From a virus, in IMG/VR virus record IMGVR_UViG_3300033148_005052, positions 1-49,883 of that record: 49,883 nt of DNA; one strand, written 5' to 3'. The notes below the pieces were generated by a model that saw only the letters and a list, made by a program, of their open reading frames with translations, was not told the origin of the DNA and searched no databases. The position numbers and the translations under genes were made by a program. Below are positions 12,995 through 20,377 of this stretch, piece after piece (within the stretch, counting starts at the first letter, position 1; the number at the start of each line of letters is the position of its first letter).

Positions 12995-13426
12995 TTAGAC
13001 TCCGCCCATCTCCTCCGAGTAGAACCGTAGGTCACTCAGTTGAAATCGTGTAATGCCCGCTGCCAGTAGTAGGCCGACGACCTCCGCCTCAGTATCGTAG
13101 GCGTGTCGGTACATGCTGGCCGGGATACCGCCAACGACGACATATTTACCCTGCCACTCACACGGGTGATCCAGCCGCATAATCCCGGTCGGCAGGCCGC
13201 GCGATAGCATCCTGATGGCGCTCGCCATCTCGCCTACGGGGGCCCGTTCCAGTCGAGGTGCGCGCTTGGGCGCAGGGATGCCAGTCAAGCGCCGCGCTTG
13301 TGCTAGCGAATAATTCTCTCGCCTCTCGTCGGGCATCAGCAGCCGGAATCTGCCGTTGTATGCCCAGTCCCTGGCCCCTCGCATGGAGGCCAGGGCTTTA
13401 CCTAGCTCACGGGTTGACTCTCTCAT
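12995..13426 (-). CDS. Hypothetical protein, 143 aa
   Basis: ATG 13426 (MRESTRELGKALAS) follows GAGGAGAGCGAGAGT. A longer reading from GTG 13495 is also possible and would be coupled to a 30-codon frame upstream. Arg-rich, with a helical first half and a folded second half (YVVVGGIPASMYRHAYDTEAEV). No family recognised; one of the larger unknowns in this accessory stretch. Confidence 0.65.
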   Translation of the reverse strand: MRESTRELGKALASMRGARDWAYNGRFRLLMPDERRENYSLAQARRLTGIPAPKRAPRLERAPVGEMASAIRMLSRGLPTGIMRLDHPCEWQGKYVVVGGIPASMYRHAYDTEAEVVGLLLAAGITRFQLSDLRFYSEEMGGV

Positions 13427-13491
13427 ACTCTCGCTCTCCTCTTGTTGTATGGTTCTACTAGCTATCGTAAAAACACGGTGAAGCCTCATCG

Positions 13492-13584
13492 TCACTGGCC
13501 CGACGTACCCTGCCGGCCTGCGCGCTGAGCTCGTGGGCTCAACACGTCGCGAGATGTAATATGATAGCTCCTAGTGCGCCCCAT
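13492..13584 (-). CDS. Possible tiny basic peptide, 30 aa
   Basis: ATG 13584 lies inside the upstream stop (GTATGATG) behind GAGCGAGGGATCGT, and the stop overlaps a GTG that begins the longer version of the next gene. The product is Arg/Ser-rich with no hydrophobic core. It could be a coupling leader or chance. Confidence 0.25.
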   Translation of the reverse strand: MGRTRSYHITSRDVLSPRAQRAGRQGTSGQ

Positions 13585-13796
13585 CATACGATCCCTCGCT
13601 CTATCACAGGCGCGCTGTGCTCGTGTTCAGTTGCCTCATGCTCACACCGTATTGGAACGATCGTGACGCCCGGCCACGCATATTCGTGACCATGCCGCAC
13701 ACATGCATACTCCACGTGACCGTCATTATCGGTCAACCGATACTCGGACTCACGCTCACACCATGAGCAGGGACGCCTCCTCGTGATTCGTGCCAT
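13584..13796 (-). CDS. Small zinc-binding protein, 70 aa
   Basis: ATG 13796 (MARITRRRPCSWCERESEYR) follows GAGGAGGCATATT. CSWC near the N-terminus and ACVRHGHEY about 20 residues later give a C-x(2)-C...C-x(2)-H type site, followed by a His/Glu-rich tail. Basic N-terminus suggests nucleic-acid contact, but function is unknown. Confidence 0.65.
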   Translation of the reverse strand: MARITRRRPCSWCERESEYRLTDNDGHVEYACVRHGHEYAWPGVTIVPIRCEHEATEHEHSAPVIERGIV

Positions 13797-13919
13797 AATA
13801 TGCCTCCTCTTGCACGTGGGCACCTCGCTGCGGCAACCACCGCAATTCCCGCGCCCTCTACACCCTTACATAAGCAGGTTCTGTGCCAAACCCTCACGCT
13901 AATTCACCAATACCACTAT

Positions 13920-14129
13920 TCAGCCCCTGCGAGAACGGAGCGGCCACGCCAGCCCAATTCCGATACCAGCCAAAAACGTAACAAGGTGTGACTCCGCTGA
14001 ACCCAGAACGCCTACTAAAGCCAAACAGGCGTTGTCCCGAAGTGTCAAGCGCCACCCCCAAATAGCACCTATCGAGGCCACTAAAGCCAGAACTTGTGGT
14101 GTCACACAATGTGACATCGGCAGATTCAC
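13920..14129 (-). CDS. Possible two-span membrane protein, about 69 aa
   Basis: The frame from GTG 14129 (or ATG 14117) encodes two hydrophobic segments (VLALVASIGAIWGW and LVTFLAGIGIGLAW) with a short basic tail, so it looks protein-like, but neither start has a clear ribosome site. A second frame over the same bases (14163 to 13894) has a good site (GAGGAAAA-ATG) but encodes a low-complexity Gly/Ser-rich product. One of the two is probably real; the membrane frame is preferred on composition. Nothing else is seen between 13797 and 13919. Confidence 0.4.
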   Translation of the reverse strand: MNLPMSHCVTPQVLALVASIGAIWGWRLTLRDNACLALVGVLGSAESHLVTFLAGIGIGLAWPLRSRRG

Positions 14130-14185
14130 TCAGCACGTGCGCTAGCTCGCCGCTAACCCTCATTTTTCCTCATTATGGTTTTACC

Positions 14186-14410
14186 TTATTTACTTTTGTT
14201 TTCTTGTGTTAGTTTTGGTTGTTTTATGTTGTTGCTTGGTTTTTGTTGTTTCAGGATTTTGTTGATTTCTTTTGCTGCGATATTTGCTGCGAGTTTCCCT
14301 GTTGCTTGGAGGTGAGCGAGTTGTCCTTTTAGTAGTCCTTTGTAGTGTGCATTTTCGATGGCGCGGTATATTTGTTCGTGGATAACGTCGATTAGAGGTC
14401 GGTCGTCCAT
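14186..14410 (-). CDS. Hypothetical protein, 74 aa, paralogue of the gene at 1075-1338
   Basis: ATG 14410 (MDDRPLIDVIHEQIYRAIE) with AAGGAG a little far upstream. The core IYRAIENAHYKGLLKGQLAH matches the other copy position by position, followed by LQATGKLAANIAAKEINKIL. The Lys/Asn/Gln-rich C-terminal tail is not shared. The gene is more A/T-rich than its neighbours and its tail looks recently added. Function unknown; probably a small helical bundle. Confidence 0.75.
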   Translation of the reverse strand: MDDRPLIDVIHEQIYRAIENAHYKGLLKGQLAHLQATGKLAANIAAKEINKILKQQKPSNNIKQPKLTQENKSK

Positions 14411-14441
14411 TTGGTGGGTGCTCCTTATCAGCGTAGTTGGT

Positions 14442-14822
14442 CTAGAGTTTGGTGTATGGTGTTTGAGATACGAGGGTCGTTTTTGTTGATGGCATGTCAT
14501 TGCCTTCATCGTTCCGTTCTTGTTCTTGGTTTTGTGCTATCTTGAGGTGGTTGATAGCCCTGTTGATGCAGAAGATGAGTTGGGGTTGTCCGTTTGTGTT
14601 GTTGGAGGTCCTCGCTACGTGTAGTGCATCGAGGAGGTATGCCATTGTGATGTCAATTTCGGTTATCATGTGTTCATTGCCTTTCTTTGTGTTGTCTGCA
14701 TTGAGTTGGTCTATTCGTGCTTGTATGAGTTCGACGGGGAGGGCTGGCGTGATTTTGGTGGGCTGGTGGATTTCATGTTCGTGCATGACATCTGTGTCAG
14801 TCATTACTTGGTCTGGATTCAC
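14442..14822 (-). CDS. Hypothetical protein, 126 aa, GTG start
   Basis: GTG 14822 follows GAGGAGAATAT and overlaps the upstream stop (GTGA); this is better than the ATG at 14876, which lies inside the upstream gene without a ribosome site. Acidic and Thr/Asn-rich N-terminus, then helical segments (ITMAYLLDALHVA and INRAINHLKIAQ) and a polar tail. No family recognised. Confidence 0.65.
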   Translation of the reverse strand: MNPDQVMTDTDVMHEHEIHQPTKITPALPVELIQARIDQLNADNTKKGNEHMITEIDITMAYLLDALHVARTSNNTNGQPQLIFCINRAINHLKIAQNQEQERNDEGNDMPSTKTTLVSQTPYTKL

Positions 14823-15304
14823 ATATTCTCCTCTATCATCTTGAACAGTGCTTTCTGTGGGTTGTTGGGGTCGCATATCATAGCAAAGCGTTGTCCGTCG
14901 GTTGGTTCGAGTATGCCGGCGTGTGCATGGTTGGTGTTTTGGCCGAACACCCGCCTGACTATCCTGAATATGGACGGCTTTTCTGAGGCCATTGTGATGC
15001 AGCCTGCGCGTTCTTGGGCAAACTGGCCGGCTAGGTATGCTTTGCGGACTGTTCTTGGTGTCCAGTTCCTTGTTTTGGCTTCACGGGCGAGCTCCCTTGC
15101 GGTTTTGTTCCAGCAGCCCATTTCTACCCGCCCTTTGAGTGCTTTGCGCAGCCGTAGCCGCTCAACTTCGTCTGGATGGACGAACCACTTATATTTGATT
15201 CTCACCGCCTTGACTGTCTTGTCACGGCAGTATTGCTGCAACGTGCGGGTGTTGTAGCCCGTTGTTTTGGCTGCTTCAGCGAGCGGGATTAGGTCTTGGG
15301 GCAT
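14819..15304 (-). CDS. Excisionase/MerR-like HTH DNA-binding protein
   Basis: Start taken at ATG 15304, which overlaps the upstream stop (TGATG); ATG 15316 is an alternative. Residues 1-50 fit a helix-turn-helix of the excisionase/MerR type: LIPLAEAAKTTGYNTRTLQQ, then KAVRIKYKWFVHPDEVERLR where the wing and 'W-x-V' pattern are expected. A second HTH-like stretch follows (TARELAREAKTRNWTPRTVR). It probably regulates phage genes or remodels DNA. The family call rests on the pattern. Confidence 0.6.
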   Translation of the reverse strand: MPQDLIPLAEAAKTTGYNTRTLQQYCRDKTVKAVRIKYKWFVHPDEVERLRLRKALKGRVEMGCWNKTARELAREAKTRNWTPRTVRKAYLAGQFAQERAGCITMASEKPSIFRIVRRVFGQNTNHAHAGILEPTDGQRFAMICDPNNPQKALFKMIEENM

Positions 15305-15540
15305 CAGTTTGGCCATCCTCTTTCGGTCAGCGCTCGGTCAATTTCGTCGTCGTGGGGCGCGTTCCCCCACTTGCTATTGATCTCACCTAGATCATCCCTG
15401 ATGTATCCCAGGTCTAAATCGTCATCTTTGACCATAAGGTCTTGTAGCCTTGAAGCGATGATACGTATCGCCCGCTCAATACCTCGTAGCCGCAGCTCTT
15501 TGTTAGTTATATTTTCTGGTAGTTTATGTTCGTAGGCCAT
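15304..15540 (-). CDS. Hypothetical helical protein, 78 aa
   Basis: ATG 15540 follows AAGGGAGGAGACAAC. Mostly helical and charged (LRLRGIERAIRIIASRLQDL) with an acidic middle (KDDDLDLGYIRDDLGE). Coupled to the HTH gene downstream. No family recognised. Confidence 0.7.
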   Translation of the reverse strand: MAYEHKLPENITNKELRLRGIERAIRIIASRLQDLMVKDDDLDLGYIRDDLGEINSKWGNAPHDDEIDRALTERGWPN

Positions 15541-15588
15541 GTTGTCTCCTCCCTTTGAGGAATTGGCGAGAGCATATTTCGATAGGTT

Positions 15589-15801
15589 TCATGCCGTCTC
15601 CTCCACCTTCCTTGTTTCCATCTTCTTGGCACATTGCTCAGAACATACCCGTGCGTTGAGGTCGTATCTGAACCAGGCGGTCTTTTGGCCGCACATGTCA
15701 CATGGGTATCTACCAAGCGGACTCCTGAGCAGTTTACCGTCTAGTTGTGTATCACTGAGCCTAGCGTCCGGGAACAGCGTGTCGTATCGGTTCTTAGGCA
15801 C
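15589..15801 (-). CDS. Small zinc-finger protein, 70 aa, GTG start
   Basis: GTG 15801 follows AAAGGAGACGCCA. CDMCGQKTAWFRYD and VCSEQCAKKM give a C-x(2)-C...C-x(3)-C zinc site near the middle, with a charged C-terminus. A frame that overlaps it (15716 to 15507) has no comparable features and is rejected. Function unknown. Confidence 0.7.
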   Translation of the reverse strand: MPKNRYDTLFPDARLSDTQLDGKLLRSPLGRYPCDMCGQKTAWFRYDLNARVCSEQCAKKMETRKVEETA

Positions 15802-15813
15802 TGGCGTCTCCTT

Positions 15814-16770
15814 TCATTGTGGTAATAGCGTCAGCTGCTTGTCCGGGGGGCGCTCAACTAGACACCGTTGCCCTATTTGGGCTGCCGCCAGCCGGTTTTC
15901 TGTTATGGTGATGTATTCTGGGTTCAGCTCAGCGCCGATGTAGTCCCGTAGCAGTTGCTTGGCTACCACCGCCACCGTGCCTGCGCCCATAAAGGGGTCG
16001 AGGATGACGCCGGGGACGTAGGGGACGTTGCAGGAGCAGGATGAGAAGCCAATGGTGATATATTCGGAGTTCATTCGATGCCCTTTGGTATCATCCTTGA
16101 TGCAACCATGCGTATCGTCCCTCGTATGATCACACCATGCTGTTCCAAGATGTTTTGCATAACCAGCTGTTGGGCGTCTCACCCTAACCCTCGGCAGGCC
16201 GCATTGGGGGCATACTTCCTTCGGGCAGCCTACTGTGATAACCTTTGCTGCAAGCTTATCTGGGAATGCTGCAAAATGCGCTTCTGGGCGCGGCTGAGTT
16301 GGTATCGACCAAATGTCACCGGGGTTTTCCCCGGCGGGGTTATTTGATAATTCAACAAAGCCCCTCTTCTCGCATTCCTTCTTTCTGCCCTCTTGTGAGC
16401 CTGACCCTGATTTGGTATTACAATCATAACGGGAAGCCCTATCTAACCCGGTCGCTGGCCGCTTCCTCACTGCATCGACGTCGAAGAAGTAGTTGACGGA
16501 ACGCCAGTTTGGCCCATCACCTTTCTTATGCTGCATCAGCAACGTCTTCTGGTTGACGTAGAATTGAGCCTTGTTCGTCTTAGAGAACATGAAAACCGGC
16601 TCATAAGAGTTGGAGAAGCGATCGGTTACGCTAGATGGCATCGAGTTCGGTTTGTGCCAGATATTAACGTTACGCGCTATAAATTGCCCGCTTTCTGGAT
16701 ATGGGTCAACAGGCTTAAAAAACTTAGATAGGCGCCGGGGGATTTCGTTAGGGAATAACCTAATCTTCAT
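15814..16770 (-). pseudogene. DNA methyltransferase, C-terminal part (separated by HNH insertion)
   Basis: 318 codons from ATG 16770, which overlaps the HNH stop (TAATG). It carries the second half of an N4/N6 amino-methyltransferase: NIWHKPNSMPSSVTDRFSNS, then GDIWSIPTQPRPEAHFAAFP, a Cys cluster with CPQC in the insert, and the SAM-binding motif LDPFMGAGTVAVVAKQ with IGAELNPEY. The catalytic TSPPY motif is in the fragment at 17384-17873. Without that half it should not methylate DNA unless the fragments assemble. Joining the codons before 17398 to those after 16780 would restore one frame through Leu-Gly-Ile. Confidence 0.75.
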
Positions 16771-17384
16771 TACAATTCCCAAATAACAAACTTAGTATGG
16801 TGAAAAATAGACGAGAGTTTGGCATGACAAGCATGACACACGGTAATCAAATTGTCGTTGTCTAATCTAAGATCAGGAAACTTACAATATGGTAAAATGT
16901 GGTGGATTTCCAACTTGCTACAATTTATCCCACAGACTTGACATAAATAAAAATCCCTCCGTAAAATCTCAGCCTTCTTTGCCTTCCATACACGGCTATC
17001 ATAAAACCTTAATCGGTTCACCGTAATACCACCCTGCCAATTCCAATGATTCGCATCACGATGATCCTCAGCTGAGCAAGAATGCGAACAATACTTCCGG
17101 CCCATCTGTGAACGCCCTCCAACAAACGGCTTCCCGCACCGCAAACAATGTCTAGTTGTTTTGAATCGGTTGTGTAAGCACCGCATGGAACAATACTTAG
17201 ATACATCCGCGCGGTACTGGTGGATATAGTATTTCTTGCCGCATCGCTTACAAACCAACTGCACTTTCTCCTTGTAAGCATGATGTTCCGCACCACACTT
17301 ATTATAGGGGGCCGTGGGGCGTACCCCCCTTTCTCGGAGCGTGCATGATATTTTCTCTGCTTTAGTAAGGTTGCTTGTATCCAT
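16770..17384 (-). CDS. HNH homing-type endonuclease inserted in the methyltransferase
   Basis: 204 residues with several Cys pairs (VCKRCGKKY, YCSMRC, HCLRCGKPF, YCSHSC) as N-terminal zinc knuckles, a NUMOD-like HWNWQGGI, and the C-terminal HNH core CQVCGINCSKLEIHHILPY...NLITVCHACHAKL. It overlaps the preceding methyltransferase stop and the following start, filling the gap almost completely, so there is no room for a self-splicing intron core. It appears more A/T-rich than its neighbours. HNH enzymes of this kind spread by cutting uninvaded copies of the gene they occupy. Short TTGGGA motifs occur at both junctions (17395-17400 and 16777-16782). Confidence 0.85.
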   Translation of the reverse strand: MDTSNLTKAEKISCTLRERGVRPTAPYNKCGAEHHAYKEKVQLVCKRCGKKYYIHQYRADVSKYCSMRCLHNRFKTTRHCLRCGKPFVGGRSQMGRKYCSHSCSAEDHRDANHWNWQGGITVNRLRFYDSRVWKAKKAEILRRDFYLCQVCGINCSKLEIHHILPYCKFPDLRLDNDNLITVCHACHAKLSSIFHHTKFVIWEL

Positions 17385-17873
17385 TATTCTATTATCCCAA
17401 GTAAGATCAATTCCTTAACAACATATTGTTTTTCTTCTTTCGTTAAATCGTCCCTGAGTTCCCACTTCCGTAGGTCGTCCATCATGGCTAAAACCAAACG
17501 ATAATTCTGGAAGGCGAGGCATTTGGCGGGCGCCGGCTTCTCATATTTACGATTGAAGCGGTGGCCTTCCATATCCTTATTCCCAGCATACCATTGTTCA
17601 TGGCCCTTCCAATCAACATGAGCCGTGCCACTACAATAGTTGTCCCCATGATTCCACCAGAGCGTCCCGGTCGGCTTCAGCACCCGCTTCAGCTCTTTGG
17701 TAACGGCTAGCATCTTATCAATAAACTCGGCCAACGTCGGCTCAAGACCTATCTGGCCCTCAACGCCGTAGTCTCTGAGGCCGCATTTACCAATACGGTG
17801 GCGATGTGAATATGCAGTCCACCGAGTCATCGGGGAGCATTTTGAGACGTTCGATAACGTCCCCACATAGCAC
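17384..17873 (-). pseudogene. DNA methyltransferase, N-terminal part, frameshifted
   Basis: From GTG 17873 (GGAGAT 13 bases upstream) the frame reads MLCGDVIERLKMLPDDSVDC then IFTSPPYW, the catalytic motif IV, and stops at TAA 17787. The normal continuation, GLRDYGVEGQIGLEPT, resumes in another frame at 17782 after seven extra bases (TAAATGC), and runs through RVLKPTGTLWWNHGDNYC to a stop at the HNH start. A 7-base insertion is not the usual homopolymer sequencing error, so this looks like true decay or a second insertion scar. The product family is the TSPPYWGLRDYG class of phage amino-methyltransferases. Confidence 0.75.
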
Positions 17874-17889
17874 CGTATTTCTAATCTCC

Positions 17890-18249
17890 TTATTCAACAT
17901 CTACTGGTTTGCCCTCTTCCCTCTCTTTGAGCCATGCCTTGAAATCGGCCTCTTCGACCCACCAGAGCTCACAGTACTTCCCCATGAGCGGGTCGCATTC
18001 GTGTAGCACGATGATCGAGTAACCGCACACCCTGATTGGCCCGATCTCCGATGGTGCCGGGCGCTTGCATAGTTCTCTGTATGCTTGTAGCAGGACTTTC
18101 TCAATATCATATTGCATATCTTTGAGCTTCGGCCCTTCCCAACGAAAGCCGGTATCGTGGGCGAAGGTTACAATTGCAGCCCGTATATCATGGGTATTGG
18201 GGTAACGTTCGCGCCAAAACCTCATTGGGACTGGTCTATATTCAGTCAT
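17890..18249 (-). CDS. Hypothetical protein, 119 aa
   Basis: ATG 18249 (MTEYRPVPMRFWRERYPNTH) follows AGCAGGGACGAAAA and overlaps the upstream stop (ATGA). A helical middle (YDIEKVLLQAYRELCKR) and a strand-rich end (IRVCGYSIIVLHECD) rich in Trp and Glu. No family recognised. It sits directly before the methyltransferase remnant. Confidence 0.65.
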   Translation of the reverse strand: MTEYRPVPMRFWRERYPNTHDIRAAIVTFAHDTGFRWEGPKLKDMQYDIEKVLLQAYRELCKRPAPSEIGPIRVCGYSIIVLHECDPLMGKYCELWWVEEADFKAWLKEREEGKPVDVE

Positions 18250-18413
18250 TTTTCGTCCCTGCTCATCACTTTCTCCTTCACCTGGTTGGTAGGCATGTGG
18301 TCTGCCTCCTCGTCCGGTGTGGCCAGCCGCCTCTCGATTGAGCCATCTTTCTTGATTGTGATCACATACAGTGGGAATATGATGTTGAGCCACTGTTGCG
18401 GGCTAATGTTCAT
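18246..18413 (-). CDS. Hypothetical small protein, 55 aa
   Basis: ATG 18413 lies within the last codons of the ATP-grasp gene; the stop overlaps the next start (ATGA). The N-terminus is hydrophobic (PQQWLNIIFPLYVITI), possibly a membrane anchor or a strand pair, and the rest is charged (KKDGSIERRLATPDEEADH). Ribosome site weak, so translation is probably coupled. Confidence 0.6.
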   Translation of the reverse strand: MNISPQQWLNIIFPLYVITIKKDGSIERRLATPDEEADHMPTNQVKEKVMSRDEK

Positions 18414-19116
18414 GGTTAAACTCACAGTCCGCCGGGTGCCAAGATTTCTTACCTTCAGCTAAATCAATGAGAATCCAATGTCCGTCCGCCGCCCGGCAGA
18501 AGTCGACTGACCAGTAGCCCTCGAACTTGGCGGCAACCCATTCGGCATAGTTACGTAGCTGCCATGTGGTGTCTGGCCGCTTGCACGCTATCTGTTGTAA
18601 CGCCATCCGCTCTCGCCAGTCGGGTGCGGACGGGGCATGTATCGCGTCCTCAGCCCAATACCAATGCTGACACTCGGCCTTCCCGTCGCGGACGAAGAAG
18701 CGTATCTCAGGGTTGACGGGCATGTTGCCCCTGAAGGCCGTGAACAGCGTGGCCATCGGGATATATTCCCGGACGGCGAATGCGTTGATCGGCAGGTCTG
18801 CCATCATCGACGCCTCAACCAGGTTGAAAACGCATCGCCCTAACCGCTCATCGCTCTCGACAAAGCAGGTGTCAGACCATTCATGTTTGGCGGAGAGATG
18901 GTCGGTGCGCAGAAACAGCGGAAAGCCCATCCGAATGCAGGCGTCGCGTAGTTTAACTACGAGGCATCCGGGTGGATGGGTCATGCCATAGATCCAGTTA
19001 TGTGGCCATTCCCGACCATACTCCCTGACATCAACTATCATCGTCTTCGGCTGCGGTATCGGCAGGTCTTTTATCCGTGGGAACCAGAACAACATACTGG
19101 ATTTGTCTTCAGTCAT
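18403..19116 (-). CDS. ATP-grasp protein (R2K / CDC123-like)
   Basis: 237 residues from ATG 19116 behind AATAGGAGGAGAGT. The order of blocks fits the compact R2K ATP-grasp clade related to CDC123: FLRTDHLSAKHEWSDT (nucleotide-binding lysine region), AVREYIP, MPVNPEIRFFVRDGKAECQH followed by YYW-like HWYW, and a C-terminal metal-binding strand pair (YWSVDFCRAADGHWILIDLA). Such proteins join an amine to a carboxylate and in phages are proposed to modify peptides or proteins; the target is unknown. Family call is good, substrate open. Confidence 0.7.
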   Translation of the reverse strand: MTEDKSSMLFWFPRIKDLPIPQPKTMIVDVREYGREWPHNWIYGMTHPPGCLVVKLRDACIRMGFPLFLRTDHLSAKHEWSDTCFVESDERLGRCVFNLVEASMMADLPINAFAVREYIPMATLFTAFRGNMPVNPEIRFFVRDGKAECQHWYWAEDAIHAPSAPDWRERMALQQIACKRPDTTWQLRNYAEWVAAKFEGYWSVDFCRAADGHWILIDLAEGKKSWHPADCEFNHEH

Positions 19117-19151
19117 ACTCTCCTCCTATTCCATCCCGTCGCCAGTAGGTC

Positions 19152-19376
19152 TCACCGCGTCTTCACCGCCCGCCGGAGCTTCCGCCGTTTGATACGCGAG
19201 ATATACGCACGGTTCACGCCTAGCTCCGCCGCTATTACCGCCGGCGATGCCGTCCTCAGCATCTTCCGTATTGCCCGCACAGTGCTGTCCGGTATCCTAA
19301 TCCCACCATGTGGCTTGCCCCTGTTGGCACGCGATATTTTACGTTTTGTAGCTTTCAGATGTGGTACGCAGTGCAT
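19152..19376 (-). CDS. Small HTH DNA-binding protein, 74 aa
   Basis: ATG 19376 follows GGGGTGATCCG. After a basic N-terminus (KATKRKISRANRGKPHGG) a homeodomain-like helix-turn-helix is clear: STVRAIRKMLRTASPAVIAA then ELGVNRAYISRIKRRK. The layout resembles DNA-recognition tails of HNH enzymes and small phage regulators. Probably a transcription regulator. The 116 bases upstream (19377-19492) hold a small GC-rich hairpin and no gene. Confidence 0.7.
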   Translation of the reverse strand: MHCVPHLKATKRKISRANRGKPHGGIRIPDSTVRAIRKMLRTASPAVIAAELGVNRAYISRIKRRKLRRAVKTR

Positions 19377-19492
19377 CGGATCACCCCTGTTGACATGTTA
19401 TTCGCCAGTTGTTATCTTTTATATCCCTAATCTCCTGTTGTGGGGCGTCGTGGCGGCACAACACCGTCCTTCGCCCCTATAATTCACTTCAG

Positions 19493-19687
19493 TCAGTTGA
19501 GGCTTGGTGTCATCACCGTCGAACGGGCTGCGCCGGCTGCTGTGTTGATACAGAACAGCACAAACGCTAAAATAGCCGTGTCAGTGCTCAACATCTTACG
19601 AATGGCGATAGCACGCTTAGGGTCATCTATGCTGATGCGTGCCAAGACCGATTTAATAATGATAGATGCAAAGGTGGTCTTCTCCAT
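19493..19687 (-). CDS. Hypothetical protein, 64 aa
   Basis: ATG 19687 (MEKTTFASIIIKSVLARISI) follows GAGGTAAGTAC. A basic first half precedes a hydrophobic helix (DTAILAFVLFCINTAAGAA), probably membrane-bound. Located between SSB and the HTH gene; role unknown. Confidence 0.6.
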   Translation of the reverse strand: MEKTTFASIIIKSVLARISIDDPKRAIAIRKMLSTDTAILAFVLFCINTAAGAARSTVMTPSLN

Positions 19688-19700
19688 GTACTTACCTCGT

Positions 19701-20069
19701 CTAAAATGGCAGGCCGTCGTCTTTGCTGCCTGTTGCCCCCGATGTCCCAACCACCTCAATGGCGGTCGCGCTAATCTGGAGGTTCTTCCATGTTTTGCCG
19801 TCCTTCTCCCGCGCGTTGATCTTGATGCGACCCTCGATTACCACAACCGCGCCATCAGTCAACCTGGGCGCAAGCTCTTCGGCGGTCTCGCCCCAGATAT
19901 GGATGCGATCAACTTCCACTGGCTCATCACCAACACACTCACCATCGCACCACTTGGGCAACGATTGACTAAGCGTGAACTGGCAGAAGGCGAAGCCGGA
20001 GCTGGTGTTTTGCAGCTCCACGTTGCCGACGATGCGCCCGGTTAGGAATACTCTATTGATGTCGCTCAT
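19701..20069 (-). CDS. ssb: Single-stranded DNA-binding protein (SSB)
   Basis: 122 residues from ATG 20069 behind GAGGGGCAG, overlapping the upstream stop (ATGA). An OB fold in the standard order: MSDINRVFLTGRIVGNVEL, FAFCQFTLSQSL, RIHIWGETAEELAPRLTDGA then VVVIEGRIKINAREKDGKTW and a final strand. It ends with the acidic tip DDGLPF, used by bacterial SSBs to recruit replication and repair proteins. It coats single strands during replication and recombination. Confidence 0.95.
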   Translation of the reverse strand: MSDINRVFLTGRIVGNVELQNTSSGFAFCQFTLSQSLPKWCDGECVGDEPVEVDRIHIWGETAEELAPRLTDGAVVVIEGRIKINAREKDGKTWKNLQISATAIEVVGTSGATGSKDDGLPF

Positions 20070-20377
20070 CTGCCCCTCTTCTTGCCCTTTGTTCTGGTTA
20101 GCGGCCTTTTAGTAGGCTTTGGGAGGGAACTGACATCGGAACCCTTGATACCTGTGCTCATACTCGTGGCCGCCTTCGTTGACACCGGCTTTCTCAGCAG
20201 CACAAACCATGTGTCTGTCCCGACCTGCTCTTTGGGGGACATGAGCTTGACTATCTCCCAGCCCTCTGCTGATTGCTCCGTCAGGAATACTGATAGCCCT
20301 CCTATGGGCACACTCTTCTCTTGTTTGAACTCGTAACGCATCTGTTGCTCCTTTCGCGTTGTGGTTTCAGCGGTCAT
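20066..20377 (-). CDS. DUF4177-like protein, 103 aa
   Basis: ATG 20377 (MTAETTTRKEQQMRYEFKQE) follows GAGGAGACGTTG. The central part (MRYEFKQEKSVPIGGL ... SAEGWEIVKLMSPKEQ ... TWFVLLRKP) has the strand-helix-strand form of the DUF4177 family. A Lys/Arg/Thr tail suggests binding to nucleic acid. First gene of the leftward unit, coupled to SSB. Confidence 0.55.
   Translation of the reverse strand: MTAETTTRKEQQMRYEFKQEKSVPIGGLSVFLTEQSAEGWEIVKLMSPKEQVGTDTWFVLLRKPVSTKAATSMSTGIKGSDVSSLPKPTKRPLTRTKGKKRGR

Noticed and set aside
15507-15716. Minus-strand frame overlapping the small zinc-finger gene
   Set aside because: No ribosome site and no motif; the overlapping gene at 15589-15801 has a strong site and a clear Cys arrangement.
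16770-17398. Group I intron or intein explaining the methyltransferase split
   Set aside because: The inserted segment is 619 bases and 615 of them are the HNH gene; there is no space for a ribozyme core, and the preceding frame stops before the HNH frame, so it cannot be an in-frame intein.
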